NCBI GenBank assembly: GCA_029851415.1
Contig: CM056744.1
Span: 118,328,838 to 118,392,837 of the forward strand
DNA length: 64,000 bases
Source of the DNA: Eretmocerus hayati
Lineage: Eukaryota > Arthropoda > Insecta > Hymenoptera > Aphelinidae
Direction of reading: 5' to 3'
Shown: one piece after another, positions 10,654 to 22,600 of the stretch
Layout: each line of letters opens with the position of its first letter
Numbering within the stretch: the first letter of the stretch is position 1
Translations under genes and position numbers: made by a program
Notes under the pieces: model-generated
What the model was told of the DNA's origin: nothing
Database searches by the model: none
What the model saw: only the letters and a program-made list of their open reading frames with translations

Positions 10654-13600
10654 ATGGAAGAAGGTGAGTGGTTATCAATATCCCAGTTGTTAGTTGGGCT
10701 AGATATCCTCTTCTAAAAATCGCCTTCAATCGTACGAGAAACATCGCTAGTCATTGATATAGCAGTTTTGAGTGAGAGATCACTTTCATCGATTTCCCTA
10801 GTTACTGATCCTCCAAAAATGCTCGAATTTCTGTTCCATGTGTTAGGTGGCATTTGGAGTGCTTGCCAGTGAATCTTTGTCGAATAGTAGGCATAAAAGT
10901 CTATCAATAGCACCAACGGTTGTATGCCAATGTTATAACTTTCCATGTGGATTTCCTTGTTCTCTTGCCTCCTCAGTGCAAAAGTAGTATAACAGTGTTA
11001 CGAATTCCCGTAACACTGTTATACTACTTTTGCACTGATATAAAATGGTACAAGGAAATTGTTTTACTCTATATTAGCATGATGCTGATGCACATTCATT
11101 CCTTACCAAACTGAGCATTGGAATATCTCTTGCCAACGTATAATGAGCTTCCACGCTCATATTATGAGTCACATACTAAATAATTCGTGACTCAAGATGA
11201 TTTACCACGTGAATCAAGAAACAATATATGAGATCTTTATTGAACAGAGATCCAAAACTTGATCATTTTCAATAAGATGATTCATTCTGGAACTGTTACA
11301 TGAACTCTTTTAATGAGAGAGTAATAACAAAATGACTCGTCACTCATGAATTGTTTGAATTAAAGAATAACAACTCTAATTTTGTTCTCCTTCAGAAAGC
11401 TGCCATGAGTGTCTAGTAGGAAGCGCAGATGCCTGTGCTGGAGAAATTATACTCCTGAAAGATCTTCCTGAGTCAGAGCGAGCTCAAGCTTGGAAACAAA
11501 CAGGAGTAACTTTTTTTGTCAACTTCATTTGAAACAGCAGCTCAATTTCTTCACAGTACATCAAATTTCTTGTTGTGACCCTTTGATGAAACACAAGAAA
11601 ACAATCAGGACTCAACTTTATGATGTCACCGATGATTATTATGAGTCAGTCAAAAATGAAGTAGATGTAGTTCCTGGTCAGAAATTGTGTTCGAATTGCA
11701 TATACATCAGGATTCCTCAATTACTTGAAGAACGCAGTGTAAAGGAATTGTTAGATGAGCTATCTGGGTCTCAAACATCCGATCTAAAATCTCAATCTCA
11801 AGGGCAGCTTGCAGGGATTCAATCTTCTTCATCGGGGGTCAGTGCCGAGTATCGAATCAATGAAGCGAAGAGTAAAATCATGGAAGTGCAGCAAATTTTA
11901 GAGATCCCAAACTTCCAGCTTGAGATTACTAGCAAGGTAAGCAGGACATTATCAATACTGAGCTAACTATCTTTACTTCATCCGATGGTTGCACTAGAGT
12001 CGTGTTTTTCGGAGATCGATCGACGAATCTTTCGGTGCTGAGGTTGGGTCGGTGGCCAAAAAAATGAAGATCCTTAATCCAGAGCTGAAAATTCCTAATC
12101 TGAAGTCGGATTCAGAGAATGCAGCATATTTCAAGGAAATGATTGAACAGCTGAAAGAAAAGTTACCAAGTTGCAAAGATACTGAAGAGAAATACAGGCT
12201 CCTGTCCATTTTACCAAAATCATGGCCTGCATACCAGATTCAAAAAGCTATGGAAGTTTCGAAATACAGATCGATCAGAGTAAAAAGACTGGTTGAGGAT
12301 CAAGAAATCTTCTCCTTGGTTCCATATAAAACAAATAGACCCCTCGATCGCAATGTCTTACGGAAAATTAAAGAATTCTACGATTCCAATGAGACAAGCC
12401 GCATCATGCCCGGTATTTGGGATTATGTGGCACACGAAGTTGATGGATCAAGAGTGGAAGTAAGTATGATTGGTATTGAGCTGTAATTTGATATGAATGG
12501 TTGGGAATATTGGGATACATGGCAATTGGTAATCCGCAATGAAGTGTACTAATTATTCGAATAGTAATCGCGATCTTGACTAACATTTCCACATTTCACA
12601 CTTTACAGAGTCAGAAAAGATTGTTGCTTTGCGATTTGAAAGAAGCCTATCAGCATTTCAGAGATAGCAATCCAGATATTTCAGTTGGATTTACAAGATT
12701 CGCAGAGGCTCGTCCACCTTATATCATTTTGGCTGGAGCCAGTGGAACGCATACAGTGTGTGTCTGCAAAATCCACCAAAATTTCAAATTGCTGTAGCAT
12801 GGTCTTGACCTGGAGTCATTGGATGAAACAAACAAAAACTGGACTTACCACCATGTACTGAGTAGGATAAAGTGTGATCCCCCAACATTAGCCTGCCACT
12901 TTGGTGAGATATTTTTGGTTTAAAATTGCGCATGCTTCTACGAATTCAATCGATGATATTTTCATAGGGAGCTGTGCTTCATGTCCTGGGGTCGAAACAG
13001 TTATTGATGGAATCAAGACTCTATTGAGCAATAAAAAAATCTCACACAGGTTACTTTTGAACAGTGGAAGAGCACGGATAGGTATTCTTGTTGTGATAGG
13101 TGGCTTAGGTTTCACAGAAGAATATTAATGAATCTGATGTATTCCTCTCTTTGTTTCTTAGGAGTTTTTTAGGAAACTTCAACTCCACCGGTGGCAGTGA
13201 TTCTAAGAAATCTCCCCAAGTCTTTGAAAGATCTTAGAGAGCACGATTTCATTGCGAAAGAACAATCTCGATTCTTGAAGCAGAGAAGAAAGTCACTTTT
13301 GTTAGGAGGAACTCTAACATGCGGAAATTCTTCGCAAAATCTTGCATTTACTCTCCAGGACGAAGTCCAAGAGCATCTTTGGAATAACGATCAGTGCACC
13401 ATACTCCCGTGGGTAGTTTATTCCAGGAATAGGAAAGGAGAAATAGAACACATCAACATCATTATGATCACTCATCGATTGAAGCACGACACTCTTACCG
13501 TGTACACGTTCCAAAAGCATCTAATTAGGATTTTGTTGGAAAAGATCGGATATCTAACCAGGATGATACACATGACAGATTGGCAGTACAAAAACAAGAC

Positions 13601-13958
13601 TAATTTCCTGAACTTGTGCCATCATCGCAAGGACTTTGGATTAGACGGCGAATGGCATTTTTGTGCCACATCGCACGGCAAAGGTGCATGTGATGGGTTG
13701 GGTGGTTGTTCGAAACGCTTAGGTAAGAAAGCTCGCTCACAAAGGCCTACCTCAGGTCAAATCCAAAATGTAGAAGATCTCGTCCAATGGACTAATACTT
13801 GGGACTCCAAGATCATAACACTATTCATTCCAAACAGAGAAATCGAGGAGAGTGAAAGATTCCTAGATGGACGCAGTGAGTTGGTGAAAACCGTAGAAGG
13901 AACAACAGGTTATCACTGCTTCGGACCCATTGAAGAGGAGACGATTCGAGTCCGATAG
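10654..13958 (+). pseudogene. Multi-exon transposon-type protein, left copy
   Basis: A spliced gene can be traced. Exon 1 is ATGGAAGAAG (10,654-10,663) followed by GTGAGT. Exon 2 starts at 11,396 after TTCTCCTTCAG and joins in phase to give MEEESCHECLVG. Later exons are about 11,500-11,936, 11,998-12,459, 12,609-12,903 and 12,969 onward, with good GT..AG borders, ending near 13,190-13,958. Recognisable stretches are SCCDPLMKHKK, PGQKLCSNC, AGASGTHTVCVCKIHQN, FIAKEQSRFL, LQDEVQEHLWNN and WHFCATSHGKGACDGLGG. They match a widespread, uncharacterised animal transposon-associated family as I remember it. The role is unknown; the Asp and Glu positions suggest an RNase H-like fold only by inference. 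Lesions are a frame break at a T7 run (11,511-11,517), an in-frame TAG at 12,795-12,797 and a shift near 13,027 not shared by the right copy. Confidence 0.7.
10974..11037. repeat. 64 bp perfect palindrome
   Basis: Two 29 bp arms, CAGTGCAAAAGTAGTATAAC onward and its exact complement, flank a 6 bp loop (AATTCC). It lies in the first intron of the arm gene. The right-arm copy (43,720-43,783) has a few arm mismatches. It could be a minimal foldback element. Confidence 0.9.
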
Positions 13959-14012
13959 TTCTCAACATCGGAAGATTTTAAAGACTGCAAGATGTTGAAG
14001 GAGAAACGACTG

Positions 14013-14589
14013 TGAAAACTTGAGATATTCACGTTTTTCTGAAGAGGAACCGTCAAATTTTTGTCAGAGATTTAAGGAGGCACCAGCGCCTCAACTTTTT
14101 CAGCCATTTCGATTTAGAAAAATTATGGCATATACTCCGTGATGAAACAAACCCTTTGCAGTTTTGGAATATGCAGGTTGCCGACCTCATTTTTGAGAGA
14201 AAAAATGTCTAAAGTATTGGAATTTAACACGGCGTCTCATGGGCGATAACCACGAAATGAGTCATATCTCGAAATTTAACAGTGTTACCAAATCAAGCAA
14301 CTGTTCAAGCATGCATCATTAATGGACGTATGGAATATCATTGAAAAACATGCACGTTTCCAACGTGTAAAAGTCAAGAAAACATCCGAAAAAATCAAAA
14401 CCGTCGAAAAACAGGTGTGCAGCAGCTGCTCGACCGCTGCACGCTTGCGCGAGCGCGAGCTTGGGTTGTGTGTTTGTGTGTGTGTGTGTGTGTGTCGGTG
14501 AGCCAGCGCGTCTCGTAGCCTGATGCTTGTGTTGGTAGGTGCGGGGCCCTCCCTAATGCCATTGAAAATACTTCCAATTGATAGCTGAG
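14013..14589. repeat. Repeat E1 (copy 2) with a remnant of E2 and a (TG)n tract
   Basis: At about 14,013-14,061 there is a short remnant of repeat E2 (phrase GAGATATTCACGTTTTT) whose full form is in the right arm (35,590-36,130). E1 then runs to about 14,589 with its GGAGGCACCAGCGCCTC hairpin. A (TG)n microsatellite lies at about 14,466-14,495. At about 14,589 it joins the CACTA fragment, because the 0.8 kb of transposase sequence seen in the 3 kb copy is missing. Confidence 0.7.
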
Positions 14590-16113
14590 AACACAATGCC
14601 CGTTACATTTTGGACGATTCATTGAATAATAGAACTCAGAGACTCCGTGTTGAAATTGTTGAGAGAGTCATAGGTAAGCAACGATCTCATCAGCTCAATC
14701 CGGGAGAGTTAGGAGCACTTCTGCACTGAGGAAAAAATAAAACAGGAAGAGCTGGAGACCCGGGCAGTTTCTGCTTGAGAGCCAAGCAGATTCTGCTTGG
14801 CTTGTCGGGCAGACGTCAGCTGCGGTATACGTCCTGTGCAAATCATACGATTGCTGTGGAACGATTGAAAGAAATGATCTGAAATTTTTCGTACACATAC
14901 TTGGGAACCTTTGCTTCCGTGCTGTGAAAGATTTGTGCCGAAAAATACTTCCATGAAAATAAGAGAAATCATGAGATTTCCCATCATTTTCGGGTGTTTC
15001 TCGCCATGCTCGGTCGCGGGAGGCATAATTTCCGACATGCGAGGAAGTTTTTTAGTTTTCAACCATGACAAAACTCAAAGCAAGAAAGTTGTTCAGAATT
15101 GTGTGAATAATGTTAACCACTGATGTCTAGATCGAATATTGCAAATGGAAAAAAGTTCAGTAGTTTTTGTACACGGCTCCCGCCGGCTGCCAAGTACATA
15201 ATTAAGATGCCTCGCTGAACAATCTCAAAGAAATTGCCCCAGTTTTTCCTCTATTGCATCATTCGATCTAAACCTCGAAGACTAACATCATTTACACAAT
15301 CCTGAACAACTTTCTCGCTTTGAGTTTTGTCATAGTTGAAAACTGGAAAACTTCCTCGCATGTCAAAAACCATGCCTCCCGCTATCGATCATAGCGAGAA
15401 ACACACGAAAATGATGAGAAATCTGATGATTTTTCTAATTTTTCTGGAACCATTTTTGGCACAAATCTTTCACAGTACGGTAGCAAAGTTTTCCAAGTAC
15501 GTGTATTCAAAATTTCAGGTCATTTCATCCAATCCTTTTACAGCTATCGTATGATTTGCACAGGGCGTGTACCGCGGTTGACGTTTACCTGACAAGCGAA
15601 GCAGATTCGGCTTGGCTCTTCCAGCTCTTTCTGCTTTGTTTTATTTTCAGTGTGGATTCATCTTCCTACCGTGATGGAATCCTGGACAACCATGGAGCAA
15701 AGATATATAGTAAAGCTAAGAGGGGAAAAGAAGAATTCACATTCAGTATTCACGAAAGGCAAAAAAAATGATTATACTCAATGGTCAGGTGGAACCGAGG
15801 AGAAAATTTTGGAACCATCAGATTTTTTTTGTTAGTGAATGAGCAAATCTACACAATCATGAGAAAATCTACTCGTGGTTCCGACAGCTCGAATGTGATT
15901 GCAGTTGACTCCAGTTCATTGGACTATTTTATACCAATTACACCAACACATTGCTATGAAGTCCTTCCCATCAACCAAATCGAGCAAAAGTTACTCCGAG
16001 TTAACAATTACATTTGTACCCCTCCAAAGTGTGCCTCACAATTCGGCTGTTCCTCCCATCATGTATTGAAATATAGCGAGGGTATAACTTCAATATTCCA
16101 CCAAACGACATGA
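14590..16113 (+). pseudogene. CACTA/EnSpm transposase C-terminal fragment, left arm, split by a hairpin
   Basis: The first part (14,590-14,723) encodes NARYILDDSLNN..RLRVEIVERV..HQLNPGEL, matching the 3,484-3,640 copy. A 929 bp hairpin element interrupts it. Coding resumes at 15,653 with DSSSYRDGILDNHGAK, then RGKEEFTFSIHERQKK. The frame changes near 15,770. The tail follows, with YTIMRKSTRG, SSSLDYFIPI and VLPINQIEQKLLRVN, ending at 16,113. The PI..IEQK..RV tail resembles the C-terminus of animal TNP2-like transposases as I remember it. The catalytic core is absent. The right-arm copy lies reversed between 31,163 and about 32,690. Confidence 0.6.
14724..15652. mobile_element. 929 bp hairpin element 2 (CACTG ends, TG target duplication)
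   Basis: Palindromic along its whole length, with termini CACTGAGGAAAAAATAAAAC and the complement of CACTGAAAATAAAAC. The uninterrupted site in the 3.6 kb copy reads cttcTGgattc. Here it reads cttcTG-element-TGgattc, giving a 2 bp TG duplication. CACTR termini with a 2-3 bp duplication are typical of the CACTA superfamily, so this is probably a non-autonomous CACTA foldback element. It inserted before the arms were duplicated, because the right arm has it at the same site. Confidence 0.85.
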
Positions 16114-17014
16114 GGCCGTATAGAGTCGTTTACCATACGAAGCTTAGCATCTGCTTCGTGTCCCCATCACTAGATGGCAACCTTATTTTATGGTTGTTTC
16201 ACCAAAATTTCGATGTCAACCCTTCTTTAACCTGATGTCAATCCACCCAAATTACAATAGTGTCTGAGACAAGTCTCCCTTCGTCTCACTGACGAGTCCA
16301 AGAGAGAGAGACCAGGGCGAAACACACACTTAATATCACATACTTTCATCACAGTTTAAATAGCTCAGTACTGTGTAGAGACAAGGATGAAAACTATCAT
16401 CAGCTCTGCATTTGAGAAAAATAATGATATTGAAGTTGGGTTCTTGATATCTTCCCGATGCCTCTGTGGTCTCACAGGAGATGTATGTTCCCCAGACAAC
16501 CAGAGTGACGGAAGCTCTGTCAAGAAATCTTGCTTCGATGAGCAGTGCCTCGCAATTCGGCCGTTCCTCCCATCATATATTAGAATTTCGTACGAGCTTT
16601 CATTAATGACATATTAAGCGATCACGAGAGGCATGGTCGTTAATTATCATAAGATTCATCTATGTACGTTAACAATATTCATCACTAGCTCCATTCACAA
16701 TTACACTCATAAAATGTTTCACATAGACAGATTCTTATGTCAGACCAAACGGTCTACTGCCGAAATCTTGAGCCTCTTGATGATGTAACGTGGTTCATAT
16801 CTGTAAGTGAGGAATAGACGGGAACAATGTGAAAGGCAAGGGCCTCGATTTAATGCTTATGTGGAGGCCAACAAACTTATCAGAGGCGTCACACGGTTTT
16901 CTGAGAGAATCAGCACAAACTTATACTTTTCAGACAATAGAGACAATCATCCAAAATTTCTTTGCATTCGATACTTCTGACCATTTTACAATGACACTCC
17001 GATCCTTGAGCATC
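16114..17014. other. Non-coding part of the left arm
   Basis: Mirrored at about 30,262-31,162. It contains scattered short open frames, for example near 16,387-16,617, that lack a convincing family match. A splice-donor-like CAGG/GTGAGC on the minus strand near 17,076 would belong to the basic ORF that follows. Confidence 0.4.
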
Positions 17015-17581
17015 TCATACGAACTGATACATGATCCACTCACCCGGAAAGTATATATTAATAACGAAGCTCACCCTGTGCACCTCAACGGTGCCATTCT
17101 CGTCTTCCGATTCTGAGTCCTCAAATAACAGTGGGGAGTCCGGAGAATCACCAACCACTGATTCTCGCCTCGAAGGTGGCGACGTGAGTCGAGATGAACG
17201 GTGAATCACGGTGACATAAGATACATTTCCTAGGCTGCTGCTCAAGGTGCTGTTGTTGGCATTGCTTGTATCGACGGGTGAACCTACGGAAGCGCCTACG
17301 CGCCATCTCGCGTTGCATGTTTCGCACTCGCCGGTCGCGCGTTTCGCACTCTTCGCACCAATCGCACCTGATCGTCCCACATTTTTCCCGCGTCTTGGTG
17401 TCTCGTTCTCGTTTCGTCTCGGGCTGCAACGAATATTCCCGGAGAAGCTGTGACTTCTCCAGAACTTGGATAGCGTTCCGCGCCGAGAGCAGCATCCAGG
17501 TTCAGGTGGTGCCTGCACCCGATCGTCGCCGACTGCTCCTTGGGACAAGGCTAACTCTGCACCAGGTGACCCGATCACCAC
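17015..17581 (-). CDS. Basic/acidic hypothetical protein of the duplicated element (left)
   Basis: A locally GC-rich open frame of 188 codons, unlike the AT-rich surroundings. It has an Arg-rich, Cys-containing central part and a Ser/Asp/Glu-rich end (SPDSPLLFEDSESEDEN). A donor-like GTGAGC follows the GTVEVHR codons, so only the part upstream of about 17,077 may be coding exon. An overlapping frame gives a Cys-pair motif (CDWCEEC) with RRRFRRFTRRY. The right-arm copy (29,694-30,261) differs by one base, which exchanges these frames midway, so one copy or both are broken. The gene converges on the CACTA fragment. Function is not recognised. Confidence 0.4.
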   Translation of the reverse strand: MVIGSPGAELALSQGAVGDDRVQAPPEPGCCSRRGTLSKFWRSHSFSGNIRCSPRRNENETPRRGKNVGRSGAIGAKSAKRATGECETCNARWRVGASVGSPVDTSNANNSTLSSSLGNVSYVTVIHRSSRLTSPPSRRESVVGDSPDSPLLFEDSESEDENGTVEVHRVSFVINIYFPGEWIMYQFV

Positions 17582-19292
17582 ATCTCCGAGGCAACAGAGT
17601 CCCCGAGACAGTAACTGGGTCCTGGTGGTGTCGCCCGATTGACGTCGACTTCTCCTCGGGACGAGGTTAACCTCTCCCGCTCTGTGCCCGCCGCTCTGCT
17701 TTTGCCAGTACGTAAATTTTGTGCTATTATTTTAGTTTGTGTCAGTACTTTTGCAGCGTCAAACTATTGATTTCTAAGTATTCAAAATTTAGTTGAACAA
17801 GCCTACACTGTGAGACAAAATTTTTAATGTTTAGGCATTGACTTTCGCTTGGCTTTTGTTGTAAGAATTTATTGGGCATGCCAGCCAGCGGGCAAGTGCT
17901 TGAAACTCTTGAGTGTCCTTGCTCACTTTTGACTGGAGGAGATGGTCAGAGTCTATTTCATGGGTCTCATGACAATATTATTACAATTTTTCATGAATAT
18001 AAAATGCAGTACAAACTCCTCGACTTGAGGTTGCAGAAGATTTAGAGCTGACCAGGAGAGTGTTTCAGATCCGGGTCACGGATTTGGCTGAAACTTTGGA
18101 AATAGTCTCCTTTCAGCACCAAAAGATGAAACCCAAAATTATAGACCCTAACGCTCAAGCGTTTCCGAGCTACAGTCAAGGACATTAGCATTGCAGGTAT
18201 ACCTATATGTATGATTTTTAACATTGGCCTATATGAGCAATGCTAATGTTATTGGCTGCAGCTCAAAAACGCTTGAGCGTTAGGGTCTATAATTTTGGGT
18301 TTCATCTTTTGGTGCTCATAGAAGACTATTCCCAGAGTTTTAGCAAAATCTGTGATCCGGATCTGAAACACTCTCCTGGTGAGCCAAGTTACTATGGATT
18401 TCAAAAACTGAAATTGATATCATTCCTGTGAATTACAGAAATGTCAGCAAATGTGAATTAAGGCTGGCTGTAATATCCTAGTATCACTGTTACTTTGAAA
18501 AGTTACCTTGGCGTGCCAGCTGAACTAAAGTATTTTGGTATGATTTCATTGCTATATTTAATGGAATGCATTAGTGAAGATATTCCAGGGCCCACACATG
18601 ATAACATCATTCTCTTTCCTATTAACATGTTCATGTGGACATGAATTAGATCTCAACTTTTCAATCTTAGTCTCGTAAACTCCACAACTAAGCTTATTTC
18701 GAATGTATTTGAGTGAATGAGCATGTTCTCATCTCTGTAAAATACAGAGATCTCAGCAAGTAAGAATTGGGGCTCTGTGCATTGTCCAAATATTACTTTT
18801 TGCTGTTAGAGCTTGTCGGGCATGCCAGCTAGGCGAGTACCTTTGAGTGATTTTGTTCAAACCTTGAATCGAATGGTTAATTAGGATGATTAGAAGTATT
18901 ATTCCAGGGCCTACTTATCACAAACCATCCTGCCTCTCATCAATGAATTCATGCCATCATAAAAATTACATAGTTTTGTACTTTCTAAATTTTGCTGTCT
19001 TAAACTCTACAGATAAGTCTATTATCAACAGATGTAAGTGAATGGACATCTTGCTACAACTGTAAAATATAGAGATCTCAGCAAGTGTGTTTTAAAGCTT
19101 GGTACAATGTTCCATCGTGGACAGTAGCTGTAAAAGGCACCAGGCGATGCCAATGGAACTAAGAGATTTCAGTGTTCCTAGTTGAATTCTTGAATAAAAT
19201 GGCTGGGATGATCGAGCTTAATTTGAGGACTCACACATTACTGTGCAATCATGATATCCATCAGTAAATTCTTGGTATCCCGAAATCGTTCA
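17560..19292. repeat. Block C, inverted copy
   Basis: Reverse complement of about 6,230-7,663 and 28,310-29,744. It keeps the three ~310 bp sub-repeats (GCTGAGATCTC-type motifs near 18,750 and 19,075) and is interrupted only by the MITE at 18,052-18,379. It forms the inner end of the left arm, next to the kinase locus. Confidence 0.85.
18052..18379. mobile_element. 328 bp MITE with TGA target duplication
   Basis: The termini are CCAGGAGAGTGTTTCAGATC and its complement, and the element is palindromic over most of its length. The empty site in the other two C copies reads gagcTGAgccaag. Here TGA flanks the element on both sides, a 3 bp duplication. It is absent from both other copies of block C, so it inserted after the duplication. 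The superfamily is not certain. Confidence 0.9.
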
Positions 19293-19500
19293 ACATAATA
19301 TTTCTCGAAAACCCAATTCTTTAAAACCTTGAAAATTCGCTATTATATGTAAAATGTTGTTTTTTCAAGAAATTAGTCCCGGATTCTTTTTTTGCGTTCT
19401 AACACCTATTTTTGCCAATTATCACAAATCCGTTCTCCAGGCTTCTGGAAATCGTTTGTTTCCTGCGCATGCGCAGAAATTTGGAGCCAAGGCTTCTTGT
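19293..19500. repeat. Diverged copy of repeat E2 upstream of the kinase
   Basis: Similar to 35,770-36,000 and to the reversed 47,180-47,370 copy (shared phrases such as AACCCAATT and ATGTAAAAT). Near 19,469 it contains CTGCGCATGCGCAG, the palindrome also present at about 35,960. The end of this repeat lies about 180 bp before the kinase ATG. Confidence 0.55.
19468..19483. promoter_or_regulatory. NRF-1/ewg-type palindrome
   Basis: CTGCGCATGCGCAG contains the consensus TGCGCATGCGCA recognised by NRF-1 in vertebrates and its insect homologue Ewg. It is about 200 bp upstream of the kinase start codon, inside an E2 repeat. A promoter role is inference. Confidence 0.35.
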
Positions 19501-19681
19501 GTGGAATGGCTAAATTGGACTGAAGTCATTTCAGGCCTCATGCATGACCACACTATTGTGATTTTTATCAATATATCCTTGGTGTTGGATTCTAGTATTT
19601 TCAACTCGGATGTACTTCTTCTGTTGCAGAGCTGTGAAAAGTAGATGAAAATACTGCAAAGTGCAGTTCCACATCCTAAGT

Positions 19682-22600
19682 ATGGATGGAGAGATTGTTG
19701 CCAAGATCCTCGCTCGGAAGCGAAAAATCAACGTACAATACCAGAGCATTAAAAAAAGTTTCTTCACAACTGACAACAAAGTCAGTAAAAAGATGATAGA
19801 AGAATATTTCGGTAAAGGAAAGTTACAGTTCCTGCTCGAAAATGAACCAATTATGTTGGAGTGCGATGATCAACATATAATGTTACTAGAGGGTGTGAAT
19901 GATTACGAGTTTGAACCCACCAAGACAACTCAGTCACCTGCGCCACAAAAACATAAGATTTATCTTGATATGCTGGACAGGATAAAAGCCAAAAATGAAG
20001 ACAAGAAACCTACTAGAAATCAAGCTCATGTAAGTATGGTTGCCCTCCATTTCTTAACTATATTTTGATATTTGATATTTATTGAGCCAAGTTTACATTG
20101 AAACAGTACATAATACTCCGCTGAGTCGAGATCTCGCCTGTGTGCGGCTGATATATGATTCTTATTTTGCTTCTGTGTTAATTTTTTCATCAAAATTTTC
20201 ATTCATTAATATAATTTCCAATTTATCTTTTTATTTTATTAGTTTATCCATTAAAAATGCCAGGTTGAGGATTTGTCGTGGTAAGAACGTAGATGGCAGA
20301 ACACATTTTGAATTTCCTTTGAAGCGGCCAGAGAATATTTTTCAATTTTTGAGGATGGAAATATCAGTTTCTTCACAATAATACCCTATATGTAGTCACT
20401 TCCTGCAATGCTTTGCTTTTAATCCATGCGCAATGGAATTAGAGCCAACCCCCACAATTCGCGGGTCCGGCATTCGCGGGATCTGCTTGTTTGCGATTCG
20501 GGGAATTCTTCGTCCCTTGGAATTTCTGGCGCACTGACTCCCTTAATCGAGATTTTGATCTAGATTCTGGAGATGATTTGGCTCATGGAAAATGAATATT
20601 GAAAAAATGCTTCTTTGTCAGTTAGAAAATGTGTCCAATAAGTTGTTAGCCTTTCGAAAATATATTCCTAAAAGCATAAATTTCCCGGTATCCGCGGTAT
20701 CGGTTTTTGCTTTATCTACTTCACACGCACTCACCGCAAATAGCGAGAGTTTTCTCTTTATTCTCTTCGCTTTTTTCAATGCGTGAAATTTTATGCAGGT
20801 CTCAGATCCGAAAACCAGTGAGAAGAAGCCCAAGGACGAGAACAAGTCGCCCAACAAACGCCGTTCTGATCCAAGATCCACTAAGAACGAGAAAGTTGAA
20901 GAAAAAAAGGCCAGAATTGAAAGAGAAGTCGAAAAAGGATATATGCGCAGAGTGAAATATTTTAACTGTTTTTACAAAAGTTTTCTGACGGGAACTCCCA
21001 AGCAAAGAGGTAGTAAAATGAAGATAGAGATCGACGGGAACCGAGAATACTCTGTGGAGCACCTGATTAAGAAGTTCAGAGCCGAAGTCATCGCTAAGAA
21101 ACTTTTTGGAGAAGAGTCTCTTGAACATGGTTACATAGTGAGAATAGGCCGTCCAAACCTAGAAGTTCTGACTCATTTCGCAGATAAACAAAATATAGCT
21201 TCTTCAATTTGGCAATACCGCGAAAACCATCTGAATCAACGAAAACAATTTTGCCTCACTCTTTTAATCACGAAGATCTGTGAACGTGACGAAGATGACA
21301 GTCAAGACTCAGAGGATCAGTCGTCAGATGTCAATCCTACTCAAGTTTCCAGTGGTACCCAAAGTCCTGTCGATCTTGCTGCTAAGCTCTATGAAAATCG
21401 GATTCAAAGGCATTCCCCGGGGCCGAGTTCGCCGCTACTAGCGAACGATACTGAGGCAGTATTTTTGACTGACAAAAGTCAGAAAGTGACCCCAAAAAAT
21501 CCTGATGATTTCATTCCCAGCTTACGCGACACTATCGATCGTCTAGTCGACCGGGTCTTGTCATCTTCGACGCAAAACAATGCCTCAAAGAACAGTCCCA
21601 CTGAGACAGCAGACAACGGTGAGATGAGTCCGCCTGAACCCGCGTTCCTCAGTAGTGCCGTAAGTCAAGTTTCCCACGTCAAACCGCTGCAAGTCACAAA
21701 TGATGAAGTAACAACGTTGAACCCTGCTATGAGAAAAGTTCCTCAGAAGTCATCATCAGTTGTCGACGATAGTGATAGAACACCCTCAGTTGATGCATTG
21801 AAGGAAACGAAGAGTGGATCAATAGCTATTTCGGAAGAGAAATCAAGCATGTTGAATACCAGTGAGAGGAAATCTCCACCAACAATTCCGTTCGCTCTCG
21901 TGAAAATTGATGCAACACCATCTAATATCGATGCTTGCAAATTACCTAATGTATCTTCAATTGGGCCTGATGATGCGCTAAACTCGTCGAACACTGTTTA
22001 TTGCAAGATTTCGCCAGATGTACTCCAAAAGAGCGATCAAACACCGGCAATCAGTATCTCCACCGAAGACTGCACTGAGTCATCAGCTGTGGCAGACTGT
22101 AAACGAACCTCTCCGCATCCTGCTGTAGAGGGAATTCCATGTGGACAAGATATTCTTGTAGCTGCCTCGAAGGATCGTGAAACTCCATTAAGTACTGGCA
22201 GCGAATCTCTTAGTCAATCGTCAGGTACCATATACAAAAAGTTAGATTTGGAAAGTAGTGGCGCACCTAGTCGGAAGCATACTTCTCATGTCGTTTTCAA
22301 AGAACCTGTATGTTTAAAGCCTAAAAATTCGGCGCAATTTCTCGATTTCAAGATAGATGTGAGTAAAATAGAAATTTCTGAGGAGAGGTTGGGTCGAGGA
22401 GGCCAAGGCTCGGTATATAAAGGGAGGTTCAGGCGCACTCGCGTAGCCGTGAAAACAATGCAGCGTAGCGTTTTTGATCGCTCGAGCTACAAAGAGATTT
22501 CCCTGCTCAAGAATTTGCAACACGAAAATATTGTTGGATTCATGGCTTGGGCCGAGAATGTAACGCAGATTTTTATTGTGATGGAACGTGTTCAAGGCAA

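Larger units (their letters stand above)
10560..19292. repeat. Left arm of the large inverted duplication
   Basis: This 8.7 kb segment reappears reversed over about 28,310-44,197. Matching landmarks in mirrored order are the arm gene, the 64 bp palindrome, the E1 repeat, the CACTA fragment with its hairpin, the basic ORF and block C. After removing the left-only MITE and the three right-only blocks, the two arms have nearly the same length (about 8.4 kb). Divergence is a few per cent by eye. Confidence 0.9.

Noticed and set aside
14395..14622. Frames encoding His-Thr repeats
   Set aside because: They translate the (TG)n/(AC)n microsatellite in E1.
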